Below, in pieces: positions 15,299 to 24,615 of a DNA stretch of 60,417 nt. Numbering within the stretch: position 1 is the stretch's first letter; each line of letters opens with the position of its first letter. Source of the DNA: an uncultured bacterium (GTDB taxonomy: Bacteria; Bacteroidota; Bacteroidia; Bacteroidales; Bacteroidaceae); assembly GCA_905215555.1 (NCBI GenBank), contig CAJMQU010000027.1, positions 1 to 60,417 on the forward strand, in the 5' to 3' direction. The position numbers and the translations under genes are program-made. Under the pieces are notes generated by a model. The model did no database searches, was not told where the DNA came from, and saw only the letters and a list, made by a program, of their open reading frames with translations.

Positions 15299-18200
15299 AT
15301 GGAAAGAATTCGAAGAATTTGTAGTTTAGTACTGCTGGTAGCGTTAGGGTGTTATGTACCCGTGTTGCATGCGCAGTCGTTTGATAAATTGTGGAAACAA
15401 GTGGAACAGGCGGAACGGAAAAGCCTGCCGCAAACTGTAATTAAACTGACGGATGAGATATTCCGGAAGGGGGAAAAAGAAAAAAACACCCCGCAGATGT
15501 TGAAAGCTTATATGTGCCGGAGAGACAATCAGGATATGCTGACGCCTGATAGTTTCTATGTCAATCTGCAAGGGTTGGAACAATGGGCTAAGTCGGAACA
15601 GAATGTCGTTAGCCGTGCTGTGCTCAACTCGCTTGTGGCAAATATTTATGCAGATTATGCTGCCGGTAACCGATGGACCCTGCAAAAGCGTGCTTCGCTC
15701 AATCTGGAGGGGGAAACCTTACCGAAAGATATCCGTGAGTGGAGTGGCAATTTATTTGCACAGCAAGTTCTGAAATATACTGGCGAAGCTCTGAAAGATT
15801 CTGCAGAGTTGTTGAAAACCTCCTCACGCAGCTATATTCCTTTTGTCATTTTAGGGGATGCCAGTGAGTATTATCATCATGATATGTATCATTTGCTTGC
15901 ATCACGCTCTATTGAAGCATTGCAAAATGTGTCGGACTTTGATGCGGATACACTTGTGAAAAGTAGGATTATGGATATTTACGGGCAGATGATAAATACC
16001 TATCGGAAGGCGGCTGACCGGGCAGATGCTGCTGTATTGACCATGTTGGATTATATGAAGTGGCGTAATCAGAGAGAAGATGTATTGCTACGTCCCCGTG
16101 CCTTGAAAGCCGGAGAGAGCGATGCTCCGAATCAGTATTTGAGTGCACTGGACCGTATTATCAAGGACTATGGAAAACGTGATGTCTGTGCGGAAGCTTA
16201 TCTGGCTAAGGCAAATTACTATCGTGACAGACAGAAATATCCGGAGGCTTTGCGGCTTTGTGATGAAGCTATCAGGCTATATCCTGGCTACAAACGTATA
16301 TCGGCATTACGCAATCTGAAGGAAGATATTCTACGTCCTCAACTGACTTTGAATACGAATAAAGCTACCTACCCCGGTGATTCTTTGGCATTGCAGGTTA
16401 ACCATAAGAATTTAGATGGCTTTACTGTCAATTTGTTCCGTACCACTTTGAAGGAATCGGTTGCTGAAATGCCGGAGATAAATTCCGCTTTTTATAAGAA
16501 ATATGCCCGTAGGGTAAGGACGGAGCATTTAACGTTGTCACGTCCGGAGGATTATAATTTAGCTTCCGACACATACAGTATTTTATTACCTGATGAACCG
16601 GGGATTTATGTTTTGCAGGTTGTGCCGGACAGTAAGGAAGGGAAGAGTTCGGAAAATTTCATTTATCTTACCCGATTCAAGGCTCTGACGATGACTCTGC
16701 CGGAAAATAATAATGAGGTCGTGGTGCTGGATGCCAGATCTGGTAATCCTGTTGCTGATGCCGAAGTCATTTTCTATTCTACCTATTATATAGGAAAGGA
16801 CAACAAGGAAGTGGAACGAAAAACGACAGATGCAGACGGTAAGGTGGTGTATAAATCGGATTCTAAAATTCGTTCTTTGGTTGTCAGGAAAGGTATGGAT
16901 ACTGCAATGCTGCTTCAACGTATATCTTCCGGTTCTTTTGTGAATTGGGGAGAAAATTTTGAGAAACCGGTTAATGAGTTGAAGTTGCTGACTGACCGTT
17001 CTTTGTATCGTCCCGGACAAACAGTTTATGTAAAGGGTATAGCTTATACTCAGAAAGGCGATACGGCTGGCGTTATCCCGAATGCTGTGTATGGAGTGGT
17101 GTTGCGTGATGTAAATCGCAGAGAAATTTCACGCAAAGAATTACGGACGAGCGAGTTCGGTTCATTTGCGACGGAGTTCATACTCCCAACCGCTTGCTTA
17201 AATGGAAATTATACTATAGAAGCTTCCAGCGCAGAGGGCAGGGGCTGGGCAAATATACAAGTAGAAGAATATAAACGCCCAACTTTTGATATCGTGTTTG
17301 ATCCTCAAAAGGCATCTTATCAAGTGGGAGATAGTGTTCAGGTGAGAGGGAAGGCAAGTTCGTTCAGCGGTGTACCTTTGCAGGGACTTGAACTGAATTA
17401 TACCGTAACCCGGAATATTTATTCGTGGTGGTGGGGATATGAAGATGGGGGAATTCCTATTGCTTCCGGTGATGTCGTCATAGGTGATGATGGAGATTTT
17501 ATTATTCCTGTCCGCCTGAAAGGTGATGATAAAGAAGATAATAATGGCGTATATTATACTTATCAGATAGAGGCGTCCGTTACGAATCAGGCCGGTGAAA
17601 CACAGACAGCCATCACGTCATTGGCGGCAGGAAATCGTTCGGTAGTTCTTTCTGTTGACAACGAAGACCGTATTTGCAAAGATGACAGTATTCGTCTTAC
17701 TTTCTATGCGAAGAATCTTAATGGAGAACTGGTAGCATTGAAAGGAGATTATCGATTGGTACAAGTGGTAAACGGAGATTCATTGGTTCGTATCAGTGGT
17801 ATTTTTGAATCTAATGTAGCTACTCTGTTGCCGGAATGGAAGAATTTACCTTCCGGTGAATATGAATTGCAACTGAAGGCTAATGACGATCAGGGTAGAA
17901 ATGTGGACTTTGAAAAGAAGATTGTACTTTTCTCATACAATGACAAGCGCCCTGTGGTGAAGTCCGATGTTTGGTTCTATATACGCAATGATGAGTTCGA
18001 TGCCGGACACCCGGCACAGTTCTGTTTTGGAACTTCTTATAAAGACGCTTATGTGATGCTGGATATATTCAACGGTAGACAGCGTTTAGAAAGCAAGGCG
18101 CTTCAGTTGTCCGACTCCATTGTTCGTTTTGATGTTCCTTATCAGGATACATACAGTAATGGAATCGAATACTTGTTTACTTTCGTTAAGAATGGTCGTG

Positions 18201-21088
18201 TTTATTCAAAATTAGTAAGATTGAGTAAGCGTATGCCGGACAAGAAACTGACAATGAAATGGGATGTTTTCCGTGATAAGTTGCGTCCCGGTCAGGAAGA
18301 AGAATGGCGCTTGACGGTAAAGACACCGCAAGGCGTTCCGGCTATGGCCGAAATGCTTGCTACGATGTATGACGCTTCTTTGGATAAGATATATCCTAAC
18401 CGCCAGAGTTTCTTCGTAGACTATTCCAATTATATGCCTGGCATCAGTTGGCGTGAGAATTATACGAACTGGTTGTATTATTCTTGCAGTTTCCCAATGA
18501 AGGATTGGAAAGTGCCTGTGATGGTATATGACCGTTTTTATTCTCAAGCGGATTTTGCAGGAGCAGTAGTGATTGGATATGGTGTTACAAAGAAATCTGT
18601 TTTGACGGGTGCTGTACGAGGAGTAGCAGCTGTTCAGAACAGAGCTATGGCAAAGAACTCTGCAGATATGGTTGTCGCAGATGATGAAGCCGGGCTTGAT
18701 GAACATGTGATGTTTGCGAAAACGATGGAAGAATCCGACATGGTAACAGGTGCGTCTTCCACTGTTGAACTTCGCACCAATTTTGCCGAGACAGCTTTTT
18801 TCTATCCGCAACTACGCACTAATGAGCAAGGTGAAATATCTTTCTCTTTCACCATGCCGCAAAGCCTGACGCGTTGGAATTTCCGTGGATATTCCCATAC
18901 AAAAGGCATGCTCACTGGCACGTTGGATGCTTCAGCAGTTACATCTAAGGAATTTATGCTGTCTCCCAATATGCCGCGTTTCGTGCGGGTAGGGGATAAG
19001 ACGAGTATTGCCGCAACCGTTACTAACCTGACAGGTAAAACTTTGAAAGGAACTACCCGATTTATCCTCTTCAATCCAATGACAGAGAAAGTGATTTCCA
19101 CTCAGAGCCAGTCCTTTACGGTGGAAGCGGGAAAGACAGTTCCTGTAACTTTCCGCTTTACCGTGACAGACAAGTATGATTTTTTAGGTGTCCGCATGAT
19201 TGCCGATGGCGGTACATTCAGTGACGGTGAACAGCACTTGTTGCCCGTATTGAGCAACAAGGAATATATCACTGAAACCCTCGCCATGCCGATACGCGGT
19301 GAAGAAACCCGTACCTTCTCTTTGGACAGCCTGTTCAATTATAACAGCCGTACGGCTACCGACCGTCGCCTGACAGTGGAGTTCACCGGTAATCCTGCCT
19401 GGTATGCCGTTCAGGCATTGCCTACGTTGAGCCAGCCTTGCACAGACAATGCTACAGCCTGGGCTGCTGCCTATTATGCAAATTCCCTTGCGTCGTATAT
19501 CGCTAACAGTCAGCCGCATATCAAAGCAGTCTTCGATAGCTGGCGTATGCAAGGTAGTAAGAAAGAGACTTTCCTCAGCCAGTTGCAGAAAAACCAAGAT
19601 GTGAAGAATATCCTTCTTGAAGAAAGCCCGTGGTTGATGGAAGCCACTACGGAAGCTGAACAGCAGGCACGTATTGCTACTTTGTTCGATCTTAATAATC
19701 TGGCAAACGGAAATATAACCGCTCTTACCAAGTTGAAAGGCTTGCAAGAAGCAAACGGTGCCTGGAGTTGGTACAAAGGCATGCCCGGTAGTCGTAGCAT
19801 GACGGGATATATAACGGAACTTCTTGTCCGATTGCCTTTACTCACCGGAGCCAAGAATCCCGATGAAGCCCTCTCCATGCAGCAGCAAGCTTTCAATTAT
19901 CTGCATCAGCAGGCATTGGAAGAATACAATAATATCCGTAAAGCCGAAAAGAACGGTGCCAAGATAACTGCCCTTTCATATCCGGCTATGCAATATCTCT
20001 ATCTGATAGCTATTTCCGGTGAGAAAGTTCCCGCTGCCAATGAAGTTGCTTACCGCTACTTCCTTTCTATGGTAGGCAAGAACCTGAATTCAAATGCAAT
20101 GGGCATTAAAGCGCAGTCGGCCGTCATTCTGCAAAAAGCAGGACGTGTGTCTGAGGCAAGCCAATTCATTGCCTCCATCAAAGAACATCTGGTGCAGACA
20201 GATGAGCGTGGTGCTTACTTTGCTTTCAATGAAAAACCCTTCCTTTGGGGAACTCAACCGATTTCCGTTCATGTGGAGGTAATGGAAGCTTTGCGTATGG
20301 CAGGTGGAAATGACGCATTGGTGGAAGAAATGAAGCTTTGGCTGCTGAAACAGAAGCAAGTTACAAGCTGGAATTCATCTGTGGCAACAGCAGATGCCAT
20401 TTACGCATTGCTTTGTCAGGGCAGTGATCTGTTGGCATCTCGTGGTGATGTGCGTATCGTGCTTGGCAATAAAGTTTTGGAAACGTACAGTCCTGCCAAG
20501 ACTACTGTTCCCGGTTTGGGGTATATTAAGGAGAGCTTTGCACAAGGCAGTCCAGAGTTGCGTGCCAAGTCCATTACGGTAGAGAAACGGGATGCAGGTA
20601 TTGCATGGGGAGCAGTTTATGCACAATATTTATCTCCGATTTCTGATGTGAAACAACAAGGAGGTGAATTGGCTGTCGAAAAGAAACTTTACGTTGAACG
20701 TACCTTGTCCGGCGGAAAGACCGAATTACAGCCGATTACATCTTCCACCCGTCTGAATGTGGGTGATAAAGTCGTTTCCCGTCTGACGATACGCCTTGAC
20801 CGTGCTATGGACTTTGTTCAGCTGAAAGACCAACGGGGCGCTTGTTTCGAACCAATGAATTCCATTTCCGGTTATCGCTGGAATAGCGGAACAGGTTACT
20901 ATATGGAGATTGAAGACGCTTCCACTAATTTCTTCTTCGACAGTTTGGATAAAGGCGTATATGTGCTGGAATACAGCTATCGCGTTGCCCGCAGCGGCCG
21001 GTATGAAGCCGGACTGGCAACCATACAATGTGCATATGCACCGGAGTATGCAGCTCATTCGGCATCCATGAAAGTAGATGTAGAATAG
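15299..21088 (+). CDS. Alpha-2-macroglobulin family protein
   Basis: 1,929 residues with a signal peptide ending in VLHAQS. A helical, TPR-like N-terminal region (about 20-340; AYLAKANYYRDRQKYPEALRLCDEAI is a TPR-type unit) is followed by macroglobulin beta domains (MG2-type segment with TDRSLYRPGQTVYVKG near 565) and the A2M core (LRTNEQGEISFSF, SLTRWNFRGYSHTKGM). A C-terminal alpha-alpha toroid and terminal beta domain complete it. The thioester CxEQ found in classical A2M is replaced by SQPCTDNATAW, so covalent protease trapping is unlikely. Residues about 1090-1106 (VVIGYGVTKKSVLTGAV) look like the plug motif of SusC-type TonB receptors, an odd insertion. It is likely periplasmic or envelope-bound. 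Substrate unknown. Confidence 0.88.
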   Translation: MERIRRICSLVLLVALGCYVPVLHAQSFDKLWKQVEQAERKSLPQTVIKLTDEIFRKGEKEKNTPQMLKAYMCRRDNQDMLTPDSFYVNLQGLEQWAKSEQNVVSRAVLNSLVANIYADYAAGNRWTLQKRASLNLEGETLPKDIREWSGNLFAQQVLKYTGEALKDSAELLKTSSRSYIPFVILGDASEYYHHDMYHLLASRSIEALQNVSDFDADTLVKSRIMDIYGQMINTYRKAADRADAAVLTMLDYMKWRNQREDVLLRPRALKAGESDAPNQYLSALDRIIKDYGKRDVCAEAYLAKANYYRDRQKYPEALRLCDEAIRLYPGYKRISALRNLKEDILRPQLTLNTNKATYPGDSLALQVNHKNLDGFTVNLFRTTLKESVAEMPEINSAFYKKYARRVRTEHLTLSRPEDYNLASDTYSILLPDEPGIYVLQVVPDSKEGKSSENFIYLTRFKALTMTLPENNNEVVVLDARSGNPVADAEVIFYSTYYIGKDNKEVERKTTDADGKVVYKSDSKIRSLVVRKGMDTAMLLQRISSGSFVNWGENFEKPVNELKLLTDRSLYRPGQTVYVKGIAYTQKGDTAGVIPNAVYGVVLRDVNRREISRKELRTSEFGSFATEFILPTACLNGNYTIEASSAEGRGWANIQVEEYKRPTFDIVFDPQKASYQVGDSVQVRGKASSFSGVPLQGLELNYTVTRNIYSWWWGYEDGGIPIASGDVVIGDDGDFIIPVRLKGDDKEDNNGVYYTYQIEASVTNQAGETQTAITSLAAGNRSVVLSVDNEDRICKDDSIRLTFYAKNLNGELVALKGDYRLVQVVNGDSLVRISGIFESNVATLLPEWKNLPSGEYELQLKANDDQGRNVDFEKKIVLFSYNDKRPVVKSDVWFYIRNDEFDAGHPAQFCFGTSYKDAYVMLDIFNGRQRLESKALQLSDSIVRFDVPYQDTYSNGIEYLFTFVKNGRVYSKLVRLSKRMPDKKLTMKWDVFRDKLRPGQEEEWRLTVKTPQGVPAMAEMLATMYDASLDKIYPNRQSFFVDYSNYMPGISWRENYTNWLYYSCSFPMKDWKVPVMVYDRFYSQADFAGAVVIGYGVTKKSVLTGAVRGVAAVQNRAMAKNSADMVVADDEAGLDEHVMFAKTMEESDMVTGASSTVELRTNFAETAFFYPQLRTNEQGEISFSFTMPQSLTRWNFRGYSHTKGMLTGTLDASAVTSKEFMLSPNMPRFVRVGDKTSIAATVTNLTGKTLKGTTRFILFNPMTEKVISTQSQSFTVEAGKTVPVTFRFTVTDKYDFLGVRMIADGGTFSDGEQHLLPVLSNKEYITETLAMPIRGEETRTFSLDSLFNYNSRTATDRRLTVEFTGNPAWYAVQALPTLSQPCTDNATAWAAAYYANSLASYIANSQPHIKAVFDSWRMQGSKKETFLSQLQKNQDVKNILLEESPWLMEATTEAEQQARIATLFDLNNLANGNITALTKLKGLQEANGAWSWYKGMPGSRSMTGYITELLVRLPLLTGAKNPDEALSMQQQAFNYLHQQALEEYNNIRKAEKNGAKITALSYPAMQYLYLIAISGEKVPAANEVAYRYFLSMVGKNLNSNAMGIKAQSAVILQKAGRVSEASQFIASIKEHLVQTDERGAYFAFNEKPFLWGTQPISVHVEVMEALRMAGGNDALVEEMKLWLLKQKQVTSWNSSVATADAIYALLCQGSDLLASRGDVRIVLGNKVLETYSPAKTTVPGLGYIKESFAQGSPELRAKSITVEKRDAGIAWGAVYAQYLSPISDVKQQGGELAVEKKLYVERTLSGGKTELQPITSSTRLNVGDKVVSRLTIRLDRAMDFVQLKDQRGACFEPMNSISGYRWNSGTGYYMEIEDASTNFFFDSLDKGVYVLEYSYRVARSGRYEAGLATIQCAYAPEYAAHSASMKVDVE

Positions 21089-21210
21089 CATTGCATGCAG
21101 ACATATAGAGACGCGGGGGGCTTTTCGAAATATGCGAAGGAACCTCGCGTCTCTGTATATAATACAAGAAATTTTAAAACAGCCTTTTAGGAACTCTCAT
21201 TTAAAACACC

Positions 21211-21218
21211 TACTTTTG
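21211..21218 (+). promoter_or_regulatory. -7 box for the DUF1573 gene
   Basis: TACTTTTG fits TAnnTTTG; TTTA lies 21 nt upstream as a one-mismatch -33 box. Transcription would start near 21225, which rules out the GTG at 21218 as a start and favours ATG 21242. Confidence 0.6.
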
Positions 21219-21241
21219 TGCATCCTAAAAAAGAGAAACGA

Positions 21242-22312
21242 ATGAAACGAACCCTGATATGTATATATACACTTGCCGCTGCACTGACCGCCACGGCACA
21301 ACCGCGTTTTTCATCCAATAAAGAAACGCATAGCTTCGGACAGATAGAATGGAAACACCCCGTCAGCGTGCAGTATGTCATCACCAACACGGGCGACCAG
21401 CCTTTGGTGCTTACTGATGTGGATCCTTCCTGTGCCTGCTCCGTAGCCCAATGGACGCAGACGCCCATTGCCCCTGGTGATAAAGGTACTATAACCGTGG
21501 AGTTCGATGCGAAAGCATTGGGACACTTTGACAAGTCCATAGCCGTTTATACGAATGCAGATCCTAATCTGGCTTACCTGCACTTTACGGGTGAGGTGGT
21601 GCGTGAGATAAAAGACTTTACGAACGCCTATCCTTATCTGATCGGTCAGATACGTATCGACAGAAATGAGCTTGATTTCCCCGACACCCAGCGTGGAGAG
21701 AAGCCTGTGATACGTATCGGTGTAGTGAATCAGTCGGACCGTTCATACGAGCCCGTGCTGATGCACCTGCCTTCTTATCTGGATATGAAGGTGGAACCGA
21801 ATGTGCTTCAAAAAGGTGAGAGAGGACTTATTACATTGACTCTTAACACTGAAAAACTGACAGACTTGGGATTGACCCAGTCGTCTGTTTATCTCTCGCG
21901 TTTCACGGGTGATAAGGTAAGCGATGAAAACGAAATACCGCTTTCTGCTGTTCTCTTGCCCGATTTCTCCGGTCTTTCAGTTTCAGATATGGCTAATGCT
22001 CCCGTTATTCGTCTTTCCGAAACGGATATAGACCTGAGTGCCTTGCTTGCAAGAAAGAATAAAGTGAAACATGATATACAGATTACCAATGCCGGACGTT
22101 CTCCGTTGCAGATAAGTAAGTTGCAGGTATTCAATCCGGCTTTGGGTGTAGGTCTGAAGAAGAGCGTGTTGCAGCCGGGCGAAACCACCCGTTTGCGTGT
22201 GACCGTAGATAAGAAGAATATTGCCAAGAAGAAACGTCACCTGCGCATTCTGATGATAACGAATGACCCGACGCAACCGAAGGTGGAAATTAATATTAAG
22301 GCAAAAAACTAA
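21242..22312 (+). CDS. DUF1573 (Ig-like) exported protein
   Basis: About 356 residues. The N-terminal signal peptide MKRTLICIYTLAAALTATAQ is followed by a DUF1573 domain (about 20-120): HSFGQIEWKHPVSVQYVITNTGDQPL, DPSCACSVAQW, GTITVEFDAKALGHFDKSI. A second Ig-like beta domain follows and a third at the C-terminus (KHDIQITNAGRSPLQI). DUF1573 proteins are ASPM/SPD-2/Hydin-like beta sandwiches exported to the Bacteroidetes envelope. Their role is not settled. It is followed after 11 bases by meaB, so co-transcription is likely. Confidence 0.85.
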   Translation: MKRTLICIYTLAAALTATAQPRFSSNKETHSFGQIEWKHPVSVQYVITNTGDQPLVLTDVDPSCACSVAQWTQTPIAPGDKGTITVEFDAKALGHFDKSIAVYTNADPNLAYLHFTGEVVREIKDFTNAYPYLIGQIRIDRNELDFPDTQRGEKPVIRIGVVNQSDRSYEPVLMHLPSYLDMKVEPNVLQKGERGLITLTLNTEKLTDLGLTQSSVYLSRFTGDKVSDENEIPLSAVLLPDFSGLSVSDMANAPVIRLSETDIDLSALLARKNKVKHDIQITNAGRSPLQISKLQVFNPALGVGLKKSVLQPGETTRLRVTVDKKNIAKKKRHLRILMITNDPTQPKVEINIKAKN

Positions 22313-22323
22313 AATTATAAATC

Positions 22324-23427
22324 ATGATGGAACATCCTGAGAACAATGAAGCCTATAAAGGATTGGTTGTCAATGCAGGCATTGAGCAACCTTCGTCTGT
22401 CAATCCCTATCGTCGTCCGAAACCCAAGAAACGCCAGCTTTCCGTAGTGGAGTTTGTGGAAGGCATTGTGAAGGGGGATGTAACCATTCTGAGCCAAGCG
22501 GTGACTTTGGTGGAAAGTGTGAAACCTGAGCATCAGGCTGTGGCACAAGAAGTGATAGAGAAGTGTCTGCCCTATTCGGGCAACTCTGTACGTGTAGGTA
22601 TCAGCGGTGTGCCGGGAGCAGGGAAGAGTACTTCTATTGATGTTTTCGGTCTGCATGTATTGGAGAAGTATGCAGGTAAGCTGGCAGTACTTGCCATTGA
22701 TCCTAGTAGTGAGCGTAGCAAAGGCAGTATCCTGGGTGATAAGACACGTATGGAGCAGCTGTCGGTTCATCCCAATTCCTTTATTCGTCCCAGCCCGTCA
22801 GCAGGTTCACTGGGTGGTGTGGCGCGCAAGACGCGTGAGACGATCATTCTTTGTGAAGCGGCAGGTTTTGATAAGATATTTGTGGAGACAGTAGGTGTGG
22901 GACAGAGCGAGACGGCTGTGCACTCTATGGTCGACTTCTTTTTACTTATTCAATTGGCTGGTACAGGTGATGAATTGCAAGGCATCAAGCGCGGCATCAT
23001 GGAGATGGCGGATGGCATTGTTATCAACAAGGCTGATGGTGACAACTTGGATCGCGCTAAGTTGGCCGCAACGCAATTCCGTAATGCTTTGCATTTGTTT
23101 CCTGCTCCTGAGTCCGGATGGACGCCGCAGGTGATGACCTATTCCGGATTCTATAATCTGGGAGTAAAGGAAATCTGGGATATGATTTACGAGTACATTG
23201 CTTTTGTGAAAGAGAATGGTTACTTTGAATACCGCCGTAACGAACAAAGCAAATATTGGATGTATGAAAGCATCAACGAACGCTTGCGTGACGGTTTCTA
23301 TCATAATCCGGCTATAGAGGCAATGCTGGCGGATAAGGAACAACAGGTGCTGCAAGGTAAACTCACGTCTTTTGTTGCGGCAAAGAGTCTCCTCGATACG
23401 TATTTCGGAGAACTGCGAAAGAGTTAG
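22324..23427 (+). CDS. meaB: Methylmalonyl-CoA mutase-associated GTPase MeaB
   Basis: 367 residues, MeaB/ArgK family of G3E-type P-loop GTPases. The P-loop GVPGAGKST, the family segment IDPSSERSKGSILGDKTRM, a switch region ETVGVGQSE and the guanine-specificity motif NKAD are all present, with the C-terminal dimerisation arm. MeaB protects methylmalonyl-CoA mutase and gates its B12 cofactor. This fits the succinate-propionate pathway of Bacteroides. The mutase genes are not in the window. The ATG is at 22324; a second ATG follows directly. Confidence 0.93.
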   Translation: MMEHPENNEAYKGLVVNAGIEQPSSVNPYRRPKPKKRQLSVVEFVEGIVKGDVTILSQAVTLVESVKPEHQAVAQEVIEKCLPYSGNSVRVGISGVPGAGKSTSIDVFGLHVLEKYAGKLAVLAIDPSSERSKGSILGDKTRMEQLSVHPNSFIRPSPSAGSLGGVARKTRETIILCEAAGFDKIFVETVGVGQSETAVHSMVDFFLLIQLAGTGDELQGIKRGIMEMADGIVINKADGDNLDRAKLAATQFRNALHLFPAPESGWTPQVMTYSGFYNLGVKEIWDMIYEYIAFVKENGYFEYRRNEQSKYWMYESINERLRDGFYHNPAIEAMLADKEQQVLQGKLTSFVAAKSLLDTYFGELRKS

Positions 23428-23439
23428 TACATAAGCAAC

Positions 23440-23498
23440 GAACTACGGGCTACAAGTGCTGCGCTATTATACCGAATGGCACTCGTAGCTCGTAGTTC
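23440..23498. repeat. Core-bearing palindromic element A (between convergent genes)
   Basis: The left arm gaactacgggctacaagtgc pairs with the right arm at 23479-23498 (18 of 20 positions exact). The loop begins tgcgctattatacc. The core GCTGCGC-N-GCAC at the arm/loop junction recurs in other elements of this window. It could serve as a bidirectional terminator or 3' hairpin for meaB and the EamA gene. Confidence 0.75.
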
Positions 23499-23500
23499 TT

Positions 23501-24412
23501 TCATACCTCTTTGCCCGCTTTTTCAAAATCTGCCTTTGACTTACTCTTGGTTACAATGTATACACCGAGGAATACCAGGGCAATGGCTGCTCCCTTTTCC
23601 CATCCGAATACCCCCAATCCCATGATGATGGCAGCGATAGAAGCTACGATAGGCTGCATATAATTATACATACTTACCACTGTCGGACGCATCAGTCTTT
23701 GAGCAGTCATAATAAAGATATAAGCCAGAAAGCTACCTCCCACTACTACATATCCCACTTGTATGAATGTCGCCGTAGAGATTTCCGTCCACTGAATACT
23801 TGCCACATCATGGTAAGAGAACGGGATATAACACATGGACGCATAAACAAACATCCACTTATTCAGCGTGATAGGCGAGTACTTCTGCGACAATCCTTTG
23901 AACACAGTCAGATAAATAGAGAAACTTATCTGGGCTACCAGACAGAGCAAATCTCCGATAATGCTACTGTTGCCACCACCCGCAGTCTGACTACTCATAA
24001 TAAGTATCAGTGCGCCCATGGCACCTACAAATATGCCCAGCACTTTCAGATTCGTGATAGGCTCTTTCAGGTAAATGGCTGCTATAATCATAGTTACGAT
24101 AGGTAACGTTGTTGTCACAATGGATGCATCAATCGGTGAAGTCATCGAAAGTCCGAAGATATAAACCCCTTGATTGAATACCAGTGCAAAGAGCGATGCA
24201 AAGAATATTTTCAGCATATCCCGATGATCTACATGTTCGCGTTTGCAGAAAGCGGACAACAGCCAGAAACAGGCCGCCGCTCCCACCATGCGGAACGTAG
24301 TGACCGATAAAGCCGAAAACTCCATAAGTGCAGATTTACCGATAGGAGCCATTAGTCCCCATAAAACATTGGCAGTCAAGGCAAACATATGCCCTTGTAC
24401 ATTTTTGTCCAT
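23501..24412 (-). CDS. EamA/DMT family transporter
   Basis: About 303 residues from ATG 24412, preferred over the far ATG at 24445 because MDKNVQGHMFALTANVLWGLMAPIGK is the usual N-terminus. Ten hydrophobic helices form two EamA repeats (about 10-145 and 155-290), with the typical SALSVTTFRMVGAA and YNYMQPIVASIAA segments. The C-terminal tail is Lys-rich. These inner-membrane permeases export metabolites or drugs; the substrate cannot be told. It is convergent with meaB. Confidence 0.87.
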   Translation of the reverse strand: MDKNVQGHMFALTANVLWGLMAPIGKSALMEFSALSVTTFRMVGAAACFWLLSAFCKREHVDHRDMLKIFFASLFALVFNQGVYIFGLSMTSPIDASIVTTTLPIVTMIIAAIYLKEPITNLKVLGIFVGAMGALILIMSSQTAGGGNSSIIGDLLCLVAQISFSIYLTVFKGLSQKYSPITLNKWMFVYASMCYIPFSYHDVASIQWTEISTATFIQVGYVVVGGSFLAYIFIMTAQRLMRPTVVSMYNYMQPIVASIAAIIMGLGVFGWEKGAAIALVFLGVYIVTKSKSKADFEKAGKEV

Positions 24413-24548
24413 ACTCTTTTCGCTTTTGAGGATGCAAAAGAACAACTATTTTTTGAAACAAGGAAGTCTTTTCTGCTTTATATATTTGTAGCTGACAAAG
24501 GGACTGGTTGACAAGGGGATTAAATAACCATTTATAAATGCGGATAAA

Positions 24549-24580
24549 TTTGTTCTAACCTTTAAATTGTTATACATTTG
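24549..24580 (+). promoter_or_regulatory. Predicted promoter of the TPR histidine kinase gene
   Basis: TTTG (24549-24552), a 20-nt spacer and TACATTTG (24573-24580), an exact Bacteroides promoter 35 nt before ATG 24616. Confidence 0.75.
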
Positions 24581-24615
24581 TAACAGAAGCGACAAGTTAT
24601 TCAAATTGTCCCGAT

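Noticed and set aside
19184..19747. 187-codon minus frame in the A2M-like gene
   Set aside because: Antisense shadow within an intact large coding region.
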